A DNA stretch of 29,624 bases, from positions 1 through 29,624 of the forward strand of contig JABLUY010000345.1 of assembly GCA_013306675.1 (NCBI GenBank). The letters run 5' to 3'. Numbering within the stretch: position 1 is the first letter of the stretch; each line of letters starts with the position of its first letter. The position numbers and the translations under genes are program-made. The notes below the pieces were generated by a model. That model worked only from the letters and a program-made list of their open reading frames with translations, made no database searches and was not told where the DNA came from. Origin of the DNA: Thraustochytrium sp. TN22 (Eukaryota > Sar > Bigyra > Thraustochytrida > Thraustochytriidae). Shown in pieces: positions 7,298 to 15,941 of this stretch.

Positions 7298-8364
7298 AGA
7301 GGTGCAGAACGGGCACGCTTGTACGCGGGCTCGCCCACATCGGGCGGACCCACGTCTTCGGCGGACTCCGATGGTCGCTCTCGGCGACGCCAGGACGCGT
7401 AGATGCTGTCAAAGTGCTTTTTGAAGACGCCTTCGTCGACCTCGCTCTTGACGCGAGACCATACTAGCTCGGCAATCTTCGGTTTACGTGTGCGGTCGCC
7501 CTTGGCCGCGCGCGGCACCGTGGGCCCCAACTCATGCAGAGCCTCCTTGATGGCATAGCGGCCGTGTACGACACGGTTCTCGGGGTCCAGTCGGCCGTTC
7601 TTCCACCAGGCATTTTCTGGTGGCGCGGCGGGCGTCGGGGTTGCTGCGTCCTTGCCGCCGCCGCCGCCGCGGGCCCCATGACGCGAACTCGCTCCGCGAC
7701 CCTGCACATGGCCGGCTTTGCGTGCCGCCAAGGTCCGCCGCAGCTCCGATTGCTCCTCGCGGCCCGGCAAGATGACGAAGCTGCGCACGCGTTCGTCGCT
7801 GTCCAGAAACGCGAAGCGAAAGGACTCGCCAGCGTGCGCGGCCGCCCGCCACCGCCCCTCCACGTCCGCCATGACGCGCTCGTACTCCTTCGAAGCCGGG
7901 ATGCGCACGTGCTCGAAGCGGCGCGTGTCCACCTCCGCCAGGGCCTCCTCGCGCAGCTTCTCCAGGGTCGCCGCGGGCGTCTCGGGCGCGATGAGCGCCG
8001 CCAGGTCGTCCTCCGCAACGGTGAGCCTGAGCGCGCCGCCCCCCGCGTCAGCCCGCACGAGCCGCCCCTCGTATCTGCCCGCGGCGCGAAGTAGGGCCGC
8101 CCACCACGCGCCCAGGCGCGTGCTCAAGGTCTCGTACAGCGTGGTGTCCGGCGGCAGCGCACAGGCCTGCAGGAGGTCGGTCAGCGGCAGCACGTCCACA
8201 TCTCCGCCAGCGGCCCGGCGCACGCTTTCGTCGCAGGCCGCGACGTCCGCGCCGCGGCCGCCGCCCGCCGCGAGCCTGCTCGCGGCGTCCACCGCCACGA
8301 AGGCCGCCGCGCGCAGCGCCTGCGGCGTGGCCGCTGCGGCGCCCTCGGCCGCGCCCGCGCTCAT
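7243..8364 (-). CDS. Unrecognised protein with C-terminal polyglutamine
   Basis: 373 aa from the ATG at 8364 (MSAGAAEG). No known family was recognised. The N-terminal half is Ala-rich and probably helical. The middle has a charged segment containing FAFLDSDERVRSFVILPGRE. The C-terminal region (WWKNGRLDPENRVVHGRYAIKE, continuing through RKPKIAELVW and FDSIYASWRRRERP; about residues 265-345) is the least biased part and the best candidate for a conserved domain. It is followed by a basic KRAR stretch and (Gln)13. An upstream ATG at 8517 (MARMRPQ) would add a Gly/Arg/Pro-rich leader and interlock with an alternative start of CSL4; the shorter model is preferred. It is convergent with the nuclease-like gene (33 bp apart) and divergent from CSL4. 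A nuclear role is possible from composition only. Confidence 0.65.
7258..7296. repeat. (CTG)13 microsatellite encoding a polyglutamine tract
   Basis: Thirteen uninterrupted CTG units on the plus strand read as CAG on the minus strand and encode 13 glutamines just before the C-terminal PEPW of the minus-strand protein. Pure codon repeats of this kind are prone to length change. Confidence 0.95.
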
Positions 8365-8632
8365 GACGCCGCCCAGGGGCGCCGCGAGGCCCGGCCCGGC
8401 GCGGCCCGGCCCGAGGCGGGGCGCGGGGCCGCCGCGCCCTGGCCGCCGCCCGCCGCCGCCGCCGCCCGCCCGCGCGCGCGCGCGCCCGGGCCGCGGCTGC
8501 GGCCGCATTCGAGCCATGGCGGCGCCCCGGCATGACTGGCGGCGCCGCGCACTGGCAGGCCGCAAGCAGACCTCGTTCGCGCGCGGCGCCCGGGGCGTCT
8601 GTCTGCGCGGTCGCGGCGAGGGCGGCGGCGGG
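8365..8632. promoter_or_regulatory. GC-rich bidirectional promoter region (polyQ protein / CSL4)
   Basis: 268 bp between divergent start codons, almost pure G+C, with GGCCCGGC-type and GCGCGCGC runs and (GGC)n just before and into CSL4. It resembles a CpG-island-like shared promoter. No TATA box was seen. Confidence 0.45.
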
Positions 8633-9289
8633 ATGGCGGCGGCGGCGGCGGCGGCGGCGGCCGCGCAGCACGGCGCCGTGGTGGCTCCGGGCGAGCTGCT
8701 GTGCGCGGCGAGCGACGGCGGCGCGGCGGGCGCCGGCGCGTACGTGGACGAGGCCGGCGCCGTGCTGGCGGCCGTGGTGGGCCGCGTGCAGGTGCGGGCG
8801 GGCGGCGACGCGGCGAAGAAGGTGTATGCGGTGCAGACGGCCTCGCGCAGACCAAAGGTCGTGCCCGTGGAGGGCAGCGAGGTCACGGTGCGCGTGACCA
8901 AGGTCACGCCGCGCTTCGCGCTCTGCGAGATCGTCTGCGTGGGCGCCGAGAGCGTGCCGGGGGCAGGCTTCCGCGGCATGATTCGCAAGGAGAACGTGCG
9001 GAGCTTTGAGGTGGACCGCGTCGAGATGCACAACAGCTTCCGTCCTGGTGACGTGGTGCGCGCCAAGGTGGCCTCGCTGGGCACTGCGCGCTCTTACGAG
9101 CTGTCCACGGCCGACCCGGCGCTTGGCGTCATTTACGCCGTGGGCGAGGCAAACGAGGCGCTGCTGCCCATCAGCTTCGAGGAGATGAAGTGTCCGGTGA
9201 CCGGCGTCATCGAGAAGCGCAAGGTTGCCAAACAGGAAGGCATTGCCACGCTCGAGGCCGCGGAGCAGGTGGGCGAGCCTCGCTCGTAG
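8633..9289 (+). CDS. EXOSC1: RNA exosome subunit CSL4 (EXOSC1-like)
   Basis: 218 aa, close to the ~195 aa of human CSL4. It is a cap protein of the RNA exosome. Match by order: N-terminal domain PGELLCAASDGG...GAYVDEAG (19-42), S1 RNA-binding domain about 79-163 with FRGMIRKENVR (113-123) and SFRPGDVVRAKVASLG (135-150), then LLPISFEEMKCP (178-188), which corresponds to VPISWCEMQCP in the human protein. The N-terminus is a polyalanine run encoded by (GCG)n. The ATG at 8633 has G at -3 and +4. An in-frame ATG at 8516 would add 39 basic residues unlike any CSL4 N-terminus, so it is not used. Its 3' end faces the receptor-like gene 165 bp away. Confidence 0.92.
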   Translation: MAAAAAAAAAAQHGAVVAPGELLCAASDGGAAGAGAYVDEAGAVLAAVVGRVQVRAGGDAAKKVYAVQTASRRPKVVPVEGSEVTVRVTKVTPRFALCEIVCVGAESVPGAGFRGMIRKENVRSFEVDRVEMHNSFRPGDVVRAKVASLGTARSYELSTADPALGVIYAVGEANEALLPISFEEMKCPVTGVIEKRKVAKQEGIATLEAAEQVGEPRS

Positions 9290-9454
9290 AGTCAAAGAGC
9301 GGGCTCTAATGACATCGTTTCCGTTCCCGCTGTCAAATTCTGTGCCCTAAGTTAGTTAGCTGCCCCACGTTTTGGTTGCAAGAACAAGGAGGTTTTTAAA
9401 AGATGGCATCTCTTTCTCTCGGAGAAGGAGGCATCTCTTCTCCTCTTGCCCTCA

Positions 9455-11680
9455 TCAAAGGTCATCGTCGTTCACATTGGCATCCTCTAGGCCACCGGCT
9501 TCGGTGGTTGTCTCTTCGGACGTGGCAGCACTCCTCGAGGATGACTTGCGACGCGTACGGCGCTTGGACCGGCGCGCCTTGTCCTTGTCGGGGCTTGCGT
9601 CGGCCTTCTCGGATGAATCCTCGCTCCCCTTCTCGCGTGCAGCGGCCTTGGAGCGCCGCCGAGACGGCTTGGGCACTACCTCCTGCTCCTCCTCGTCCAC
9701 CTCCTCCTCGCCCTCCTCGCCGCCTGTCTCAAACTTGAACGACGTCTCACGGCGTGCGCGGTGCGACGAGGCCTTGGACTTGGTCTGGACTTGGTCCCCG
9801 TCTTCCTGATGTTCTTGTTCTTGTCCTTGTTGATGCTGCATCTGTTGCTTGCACATTTGCTCCTGGTCCTCGGCCACGCCAGCTTCCTTCTCCTCGGCCA
9901 GCACGCTCTTTTGCGGCTCCTTGTGGGTGGACTCGACCTGCGCGGCGGCCACGAGGCTCGGGGCTGCAGGCTTGGCGACGGCCGATGCGAGGGCGCGCTC
10001 GAGCGCATGGTGCGAGGTGCTCCGAGGCATCTCCGGAGCATTCCTGGTGGCGGCGGACCCCACACCCTTGCTGGCCGAGGCGCGTTCAGACGGTGTGGTG
10101 AGCAGGCCAGCCTCAAGGTCTGTCGTGGCGGCAGGCGTGCTGACACCCGCGCGAATCTGCTCCAAAAAGGTGTACAGGTCGTTCGTGTAAGTCTGCAGCA
10201 TGCCGACATTGAGACGCATCTGCGAGGACAGCTGGAAGGCGCGCTGCAGGTGCACCTCCTCGAAGGTATTGGAGCCGCGCATTCCCTTTTTGTCGGCCTG
10301 CAGCAGATCGCGCGCCGCCGAGGCAGACTTGGCCCGCAGCGCCTCCTGCGTCGTGCTGTGAAAGGGGAAGCTGTGGTTGAGACAGACGAGACGTGGGTTG
10401 TACATGGCGCAGAGTACGGCCTGCGCCAAGAAGTTGGCGGCGTGCGCCACGAGGTTGAGTACCTTGGCGCGAAACCAGACGTCGATGAGGCTGTTGAGCA
10501 CCACGAGAAACGGCAGCGTGAGGATCCAAATCGTGACGAAGAGCCAAAACTTGCGGTAAAAGAGGACCTTTTGGCGGTACGTGCGCACCGTGGTACCCAC
10601 GGCGTAGGTGAACCAGACCAATGCCAAAAGCCGCAGCACGACAAGGATGACGCCAGGCACGGTCTCGTACACGTAAACGATGGCTGCCGGATCCACAAAG
10701 AAGACGTAGTAGCCCCAGCAGCCGATACTGCTGATAACATAGGTCGTCATGTAGGCAGCCAAGCGCACGCGACCCTGGGCCGAGATCTTATGGCGAACAA
10801 TAGTCCAGCCCTTGGCCACGAGAATGACCATGAGCAGAAGCTGAAACTCGGCAAGCTGCCCAAAGAACACCGAGGCCGCTTCGAGCTGCGGGTTCGCCTC
10901 GCCAGTTTGCGCATAGCGCGTGTGCATGGCGAGCTGGAAGGTCACGCTCAGTGCGGACGAGCCGATGGCCCCCATGAGCAGCTTGACGCTCGCATGGTAC
11001 TTCTCCCTGCGCAACAGCTCGCGCCGCGTGAAGACGGCAAAGATGGCCAGCAGCACGTACAGCACAAAGAAGGTGATCGAGGTCTCCCAGTACCACATCT
11101 TGTCCGCGCTAAAGTACATATCGTGGCCGTCCCCGTTGGTGAGCACCATCCTGTACTTGATGTCCAGAGAATTCGCGCAGTACCGAGAGGAGCAGGGAAC
11201 GGCCTTGCAATTGCCCACGGAGACGAACATCCACCGCGACCGATACGTGTTCATGTTGGCGACAACCGTCACCGAGTCCCAGGACTTGCCATTTTCATCC
11301 GTGTACGTAGTGACCGCCCGCGAGCCTGGCAGCTCGAGGAGAATGCCGCCCTTCATGTTGGCCACCTGCGCCTTCTCATAGCACTTGAGCCCGCGCTCGT
11401 AGGCGCGCTCCCAGTAGCCAAACTCCTTTTGCACGCCATCCTCGTCGCCGCCCTTGTAGAACAGCATTACCGAGGGGGCCTCTGGCTGATCCGACGGGTA
11501 GTCGAGCGTCAGCTTCAGGCGCCCCATGGAGTGGTTCCCAGCCGAGCTCGGGTGGAACACGAAGCGGTCCAGATACATCCACGTCTCCGTACCGCGATAG
11601 CTGCCCTCCACGATGCCGCCCTGCGCAACTCGCGCCAGCATCGCCAGGGCCAGCACCACGAGCGTCGCTGGACCTCCCAT
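9455..11680 (-). CDS. TMEM145/GPR180-type seven-transmembrane protein
   Basis: 741 aa. An N-terminal signal peptide (MGGPATLVVLALAMLARVAQG, 1-21) is followed by a luminal/extracellular GOLD-like domain (about 22-198) with paired Cys residues and the family signature YRMVLTNG...YFSADKM (176-195). Seven TM segments lie at about 199-217, 230-250, 268-289, 307-328, 341-361, 376-396 and 407-427. They include KYHASVKLLMG, LLLMVILVAKGWTIVRHKIS and FVDPAAIVYVYE, which fit GPR180/TMEM145 proteins better than GPR107/108. The ~300-residue cytosolic tail is low complexity: Gln/Glu-rich, then alternating Lys/Arg and Glu, ending acidic. It is much longer than in animal TMEM145. The function is unknown; the family is linked to secretory-pathway or surface signalling. 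The ATG at 11680 is chosen because it opens the signal peptide; the frame runs upstream only to a GTG. Confidence 0.9.
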   Translation of the reverse strand: MGGPATLVVLALAMLARVAQGGIVEGSYRGTETWMYLDRFVFHPSSAGNHSMGRLKLTLDYPSDQPEAPSVMLFYKGGDEDGVQKEFGYWERAYERGLKCYEKAQVANMKGGILLELPGSRAVTTYTDENGKSWDSVTVVANMNTYRSRWMFVSVGNCKAVPCSSRYCANSLDIKYRMVLTNGDGHDMYFSADKMWYWETSITFFVLYVLLAIFAVFTRRELLRREKYHASVKLLMGAIGSSALSVTFQLAMHTRYAQTGEANPQLEAASVFFGQLAEFQLLLMVILVAKGWTIVRHKISAQGRVRLAAYMTTYVISSIGCWGYYVFFVDPAAIVYVYETVPGVILVVLRLLALVWFTYAVGTTVRTYRQKVLFYRKFWLFVTIWILTLPFLVVLNSLIDVWFRAKVLNLVAHAANFLAQAVLCAMYNPRLVCLNHSFPFHSTTQEALRAKSASAARDLLQADKKGMRGSNTFEEVHLQRAFQLSSQMRLNVGMLQTYTNDLYTFLEQIRAGVSTPAATTDLEAGLLTTPSERASASKGVGSAATRNAPEMPRSTSHHALERALASAVAKPAAPSLVAAAQVESTHKEPQKSVLAEEKEAGVAEDQEQMCKQQMQHQQGQEQEHQEDGDQVQTKSKASSHRARRETSFKFETGGEEGEEEVDEEEQEVVPKPSRRRSKAAAREKGSEDSSEKADASPDKDKARRSKRRTRRKSSSRSAATSEETTTEAGGLEDANVNDDDL

Positions 11681-12474
11681 GGTCTCGGGTCGGCGCGAGA
11701 CGCGACCGAGGTGCTGCCCCGCTTTGGTCGATCGAGTTTGCTTTGCTCTGGGCGGAGGTTTGGGCAAACTCGCGCACATGTTCGCTTCGCCTGTTTGCGC
11801 GCGCGTGTGTGTGTGTGTGCCAACGATCCGAAGCGCCACGTGCGTTTTCTGCGACCGCTACAACTTGACAGTGAACGTAGCCGTTGCGGTGGCGTTGGGA
11901 GATGCCATTGGGAACCCGGGGCACCAGCCACGAGTAGACAGCGAAACGTATCGAGATTGCAAAGGAAGCAAGCTCGGGCCAGAGTGCATGGGCAGCTCGC
12001 GTCGCCTCGTGCAAAGTCCAGAGGAGAACACAAGAGGCATGTGTCGCTTACGTGATGTGTCGCTTACGTGCGGAGACCACGCGCGTGCCACCCAAACTTA
12101 AAAAAATGCTGAGTTGCCAGAGCTAGCTGCTTCTGAAAGCTTCGTGGGCCAAGGCCAAGACTCCTGTGCGCCGCAGCGCATCGCGCGCGCAGCAGACGTC
12201 CGAGTCGAATTGTCAGAAGTGCTACCGTGCCTGTGAACTCGAGCTCGGACTTGAGATTGATGGTCGCGATGGACAACTTGAGCATCGTGCGCCGCCGCGA
12301 CTCAGCAAGCTCGACTCGTGACTAACTTAACCACAATCGCTTCCCCTGCAGTGCGCGCCGCTGGACGCGGCGCGGCGTAGCGCGGCGGCGCAGCGCGGCG
12401 CAGCGCGGCGCGACGCGGCCTGTCTCGACGGAGAGGGGCGACAGCTGACAGCCTGAGATAATAGGCAAGCGGTC
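11681..12474. promoter_or_regulatory. Divergent intergenic region between receptor-like and SLC44-like genes
   Basis: 794 bp with no convincing ORF. It holds a (GT)n run (about 11805-11818), a CACGTG E-box/G-box at 11837-11842, and a 14-bp direct repeat (GTGTCGCTTACGTG) at 12041-12054 and 12057-12070. A GCGCGGC-rich low-complexity run covers about 12366-12418 just upstream of the SLC44-like start. It must contain both promoters. Confidence 0.5.
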
Positions 12475-14691
12475 ATGGACGATGAGGACGAGGACGTTCT
12501 CGCGGGCTCGCTGCGCGGCGGCTTCACGGAGGGCCGTGGGCTAGAGAGCTCGGACGAGGAGGAGGAGCACGCCCGGCCGTGGGCGAAGCAGCGGCAGCAG
12601 CCGCAGCCCCTGCGGCGGCCCCCGATCGCGGCGCCGCGGCGGCAAGAGCAGCGCTGGGAGCAGCTGGAGGACGACGTCTCCGACCTGGAGGAGGGCGGGA
12701 GCGACGCCTTCTTCGACGCGCGCGATGGGCAGCAGCAGCACGCCCTGGCGCGGCAGGAGCAGAGCTGGGGCGCGCAGTCGTCGCTGACATCGGATGGCCT
12801 GAGCAGGTTCCACAGCGCGGACGCAGGCTCGGAGGACGCGCGGGAGCCGGAGTGGGCCGAGCCCAGCGCCGCCACGGAGGCCAAGGGCGTCGAGGAGCCC
12901 CGGCGGGGCGTGCGCAGGGTGTCTTTCGCGCAAGACGTGCTGATGCATGGCGATGAGCCGGCGTCGGCGTCGGCGTCAGCGTCGGAATCTTCTTCGTCGT
13001 CCCCGGCCTCGAGCGAGGGCGAGGACGAGGACGAGGATGAGGACGAGGACTCTGGGGCCGAGCTCTTCGACGGAGGCATGGAACCTCTCTGGAACGGACC
13101 GCGCGGCGGGGGCGGTGCCGAGGAGGCGCACCGCGTGTACGCGCGCATCTCCGCGGACTCGCTCCACACGAGCGAGCTGGCATTTGTGGCGCGCGTGGCG
13201 CTGTATCGCGACCGCGCCTACGCTGGCGCCTTTGTTACCGTAACAGTGGCCACGCTTGTGGTGGGGTTTGCGACCTACCGCGTGGAGAGCAAGCACCACT
13301 ATATTGCCACGCTGCTGGTGGGCCTGTCGCTGACGGGCATCCTGAGCGCCCTGAGCGTCGGCCTGCACTACAAGCTTGTGAGGGATCGTCTGCACACAGG
13401 CACGCCGTTCTCACTACGGTGGCTTCGGGCCGTGCCGCCGATGGAGGGCGGTGCGCTCGTGGCCGTGTTGCTAGTCATTATTCTCAGGGGCTGGCCGTGG
13501 TTCGCGGCCGTCGTGGTGGCGTGGGCCGCTGCCCACGACGTCTACGCGATGACGCGGCTCGAGGACTCAACGCAGTTCGCCTCGGTTCTTCTGGAGATGG
13601 CGTCGAGTCTCGTTGTGGACAATGAGGAGCTGCGGCCGGCCGTGCGGCGCACGTGGCTGGTCTTCTCGCTGCTCAACGCCTGGCTCGTGGTGTGGATCGG
13701 CATCTTCGTGGACACCGTGAGCAGTGGCGCTGCGCACGCCAAGCTTCTGCTAGGACTCCTCCTCTTTGGGCTGTACTGGACGACGCAGGCGGCGCGCGCG
13801 CTCCTCAGCTTCTACGTCACGGGCGCCGTGACGTACAGGCTCGTGCTGGCCGAGCAGGACGGCCGGCGGCCTGGTCGCGTGCAGGCGGTGCTGCTGCGGC
13901 GCAGCCTGACCGTGGGCTTTGGTTCGGTGTGTGCCGGCGCTCTGCTCATCAATCTAGCGGCCTCGATCGCAGCCGCGCGCAATTCGCTGAGCATTCTGAG
14001 CAGCTGCTGCAGCAGGCGCAGCTCGCGCAGCTCGCGAACCAGACCGAGCGCGAGCGTGGCCTCGACCGGCAGTGGCGGTGGCGCAGGCGCGGGTGCAGGC
14101 TCCGGGGGCCGCTCTCTCTCCGACGGGGAGTCGGGGGAGCCCGCCTCCGCAGAGGCGCAGCGCGCAGCGCGCCAGGGCGGGCCGCTCTACCATGCTAACC
14201 GCTACGCGTGGGCTCGCGTGGCGCTGCGCGGCACGCGTTTCCGCAGTGCGTCGCGCGAGGCCTGGGCCAAGCTCGTGTCCTCGGGTGCCATAGGCGCGGT
14301 GCAAGCGGACACAGCGGACCGCTTACTGCACGGGTGGATCGTCTGCTTCGGCTGCCTAACGGCGCTCTGCGCGAGCCTGCTGCTGCCGGACATGACGAAG
14401 CGCACGTCGACGATTCAGTTCGAGTTCTTCGTGGCGAGCTTCCTCGCAGGCGCCAGTAGCGCCGCCATTCTGCTGGAGCCGCTTCGCGCCTCGACCGCCG
14501 CGGTCTTTGTCGCCTTTGCGGAAAACCCCAAGTGCTTTGCCAAGGAGTGGCCCATCGTGCATCACCGCCTCATGCGCATGTCGGAGATGACGCTCTTTGC
14601 AACTTCGGCCGCCGCCGTGGGCGTGGACAATGCGGCAAATGAGGCGGACGAGGCCAATTTTGGCGACCTCGATGAGGACGGCTTCGTGTGA
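12475..14691 (+). CDS. Choline transporter-like protein (SLC44/CTL/Pns1 family)
   Basis: 738 aa. The first ~235 residues are cytosolic and strongly acidic with Gln/Arg segments (e.g. DEEEEH at 23-28, Glu/Asp runs about 180-200). Then come roughly ten hydrophobic segments from about 247 to 665. The CTL signature is NRYAWARVALRG at about 575-586, in an amphipathic cytosolic loop, followed by FRSASREAWAKL. The C-terminal part has FVAFAENPKCFAKEWPIVHHRLM (first residue about 680), which corresponds to the cytosolic segment after the last TM helix of CTL proteins. Animal members move choline or ethanolamine; yeast Pns1 has no proven substrate, so the substrate is left open. A Gly/Ser-rich insert sits at about 520-560. 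The start codon is the first ATG, and the coding region is continuous. Confidence 0.87.
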   Translation: MDDEDEDVLAGSLRGGFTEGRGLESSDEEEEHARPWAKQRQQPQPLRRPPIAAPRRQEQRWEQLEDDVSDLEEGGSDAFFDARDGQQQHALARQEQSWGAQSSLTSDGLSRFHSADAGSEDAREPEWAEPSAATEAKGVEEPRRGVRRVSFAQDVLMHGDEPASASASASESSSSSPASSEGEDEDEDEDEDSGAELFDGGMEPLWNGPRGGGGAEEAHRVYARISADSLHTSELAFVARVALYRDRAYAGAFVTVTVATLVVGFATYRVESKHHYIATLLVGLSLTGILSALSVGLHYKLVRDRLHTGTPFSLRWLRAVPPMEGGALVAVLLVIILRGWPWFAAVVVAWAAAHDVYAMTRLEDSTQFASVLLEMASSLVVDNEELRPAVRRTWLVFSLLNAWLVVWIGIFVDTVSSGAAHAKLLLGLLLFGLYWTTQAARALLSFYVTGAVTYRLVLAEQDGRRPGRVQAVLLRRSLTVGFGSVCAGALLINLAASIAAARNSLSILSSCCSRRSSRSSRTRPSASVASTGSGGGAGAGAGSGGRSLSDGESGEPASAEAQRAARQGGPLYHANRYAWARVALRGTRFRSASREAWAKLVSSGAIGAVQADTADRLLHGWIVCFGCLTALCASLLLPDMTKRTSTIQFEFFVASFLAGASSAAILLEPLRASTAAVFVAFAENPKCFAKEWPIVHHRLMRMSEMTLFATSAAAVGVDNAANEADEANFGDLDEDGFV

Positions 14692-14705
14692 GATAGGAAG
14701 CAAGC

Positions 14706-15030
14706 GAGGCAAGCAAAGCCGGAGAGCGTAAGGTGGATTTAGCAAGCGCAAGAATCATGTAGGTAATCAAGCAATCAAGGTCTTGGCTGGAGTCGTGGAC
14801 AACGAAGGGTGCGGCACAGCCAGCCCACAGAAAAGTGCAGTCTTGATCAAGGTCGCGAGCAGGTGAGGCAAGCAAAGATGGAGAGAGCGCCAGGCAGGTG
14901 TCACAAGCGCAGGGATCGTGTGTTGTTGGTTATCCGGGTCTTGGCTGGAGTCGTGGACGATAAAAGGTGCGGCATAGCCAGCTCAAAAAGAAAAGCATCC
15001 TTGATTGGCGGTGTGCTACTACGGGACAAG
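14706..15030. repeat. Diverged ~158-bp tandem duplication
   Basis: Two head-to-tail copies run about 14706-14864 and 14865-15030. Shared segments include GAGGCAAGCAAAG (starts 14706 and 14865) and GTCTTGGCTGGAGTCGTGGA (starts 14780 and 14938), then GGTGCGGCA, AGCCAGC and CTTGAT. Many substitutions separate the copies, so it is older than the repeat at 15942. It lies between the SLC44-like gene and the last exon of the small spliced gene; no ORF of coding quality was seen in it. Confidence 0.8.
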
Positions 15031-15140
15031 CAATGCGACGTCAAGGTCGCGCGCGCGAAGCACCCGGACGGCGCTCGGTTAGATCGCAGCCGGGGTCCGC
15101 CGGCGCACGCACGGCCTCGCCTCATGGCCGCTCGCTTCGC

Positions 15141-15575
15141 TCAATCGTACCTCTTGTTGTACACGAGCGTCGAGCGACCGTGGCTCTCGAGGTCCTCCGC
15201 GAGGCTCTTCCTCATGGCCTCCAGCTGCACGTCGTACTGGTAGCCGACAACGCAGCCCACGCCCAGCGCGATCGCATGCTCCCAGGGGGCTGTGCCGTCG
15301 AAGATCGCTCGTCAGTCCCTCTCCCCGCCGCGACCCGCGCCGCGCCGCCGCCTCCTGCCGCCCGCGCGCGCCGCGCCGCGCCGCGCCGCGCCGCGCCGCG
15401 CCGCGCGCCACCACCACCTCCAGCCGCGGCGGCGCCATCATCACCATCCGCATCCTGCCCGGCCGCGCCTTGCGCGCCGCGAGACAGACGTACCCTTGGC
15501 CAGCGGCACCTGCCGCAGGCCGCGCGCCCACAGGTGGATGCCGAGCCCCGCCGCGGCGCCCGCGAAGATGCCCAT
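15141..15575 (-). CDS. Small two-exon gene, ~76-aa single-pass membrane protein
   Basis: Too short for simple ORF calling. Exon 1 is 15494-15575 (ATG at 15575, MGIFAGAAAGLGIHLWARGL, continuing to VPLAK). Exon 2 is 15141-15289 (APWEHAIALGVGCVVGYQYD, continuing to YNKRYD and TGA). The intron 15290-15493 has a GTACGT donor and a CACAG acceptor with CTGAC about 20 nt before it. Splicing AAG-G to CC-CCC-TGG keeps frame and gives 76 aa. The ATG has A at -3 and G at +4. The protein has hydrophobic Gly-rich stretches (about 3-14 and 33-44) and a charged C-terminus, like small mitochondrial inner-membrane subunits. A loose likeness in the W-x-H...G-x-x-G segment to complex I NDUFB1-type subunits is noted but not claimed. 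The frame is also open upstream of the ATG (LQQKSISADES), so the start could lie in a further exon. Confidence 0.6.
15290..15493 (-). other. Spliceosomal intron, 204 nt, in the small spliced gene
   Basis: Begins GTACGT and ends CACAG on the minus strand. CTGAC, a branch-point-like motif, lies about 20 nt before the AG. The interior carries a 5-bp tandem repeat (CCGCG units, about 15371-15405) and runs of CCA/CAT triplets. It is interrupted by stop codons in the frame of exon 2, so reading through is not possible. Confidence 0.65.
15371..15406. repeat. 5-bp tandem repeat (CCGCG)n
   Basis: About seven consecutive CCGCG units inside the intron of the small spliced gene. Confidence 0.9.
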
Positions 15576-15941
15576 GCTCTCGTCCGCGCTGATGGACTTC
15601 TGCTGCAGCCGCGCGGCAGCCCCGCCCGCCTTACGCGCGCCTGCGCCGCCCTGCCTGCCGCGCCCGCGCTTAAGGTGCTTCCGCCGTGCTCGCCGCGTAC
15701 GAGCGCCGCGCCGCCGAGTCCCTGCAGCTCCTCGAGGCCTGCAGCTCGTTGAAGGCGAGGAGGTCTCGAAACTCTCGCTCCAGCTAGCTCTAGAGCTAGA
15801 GCTTGCTAGCTAGCAGCTAGCCCGCGGCGAAGGCGTCGCTCTCGATCGCGAGGACTGCATTTGACGGAATATGCTCCGAGCCGCCCATGGGCACGACTAC
15901 GGGTACAAGAAGGTGCTCAATGCGTCGGGGCGGCAGCTGTG
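15576..15941. other. Intergenic stretch with CTAG/AGCT palindromes
   Basis: A perfect 16-bp palindrome (CTAGCTCTAGAGCTAG) lies at 15784-15799, followed by GCTAGCTAGC at 15805-15814. On the minus strand, open codons upstream of 15575 could belong to an unresolved 5' exon of the small gene (one segment reads EREFRDLLAFNELQ). On the plus strand a 49-codon ORF starts at 15871. Neither could be made into a supported gene model. Confidence 0.4.

Noticed and set aside
7718-8632. 305-codon extension in frame with CSL4
   Set aside because: It is opposite the polyQ gene and low complexity; CSL4 proteins begin close to the GELL motif, which fits the ATG at 8633.
9761-12055. 764-codon plus-strand ORF opposite the seven-TM gene
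   Set aside because: It is the antisense shadow of the TMEM145/GPR180-like gene. Its translation is His/Arg/Gly-rich without motifs, while the minus strand gives a signal peptide, seven TM helices and family signatures.
15292-15813. 173- and 261-codon plus-strand ORFs over the small spliced gene
   Set aside because: Ala/Pro/Arg-rich translations produced by the GC-rich intron and its CCGCG repeat; the minus strand gives a spliceable model instead.
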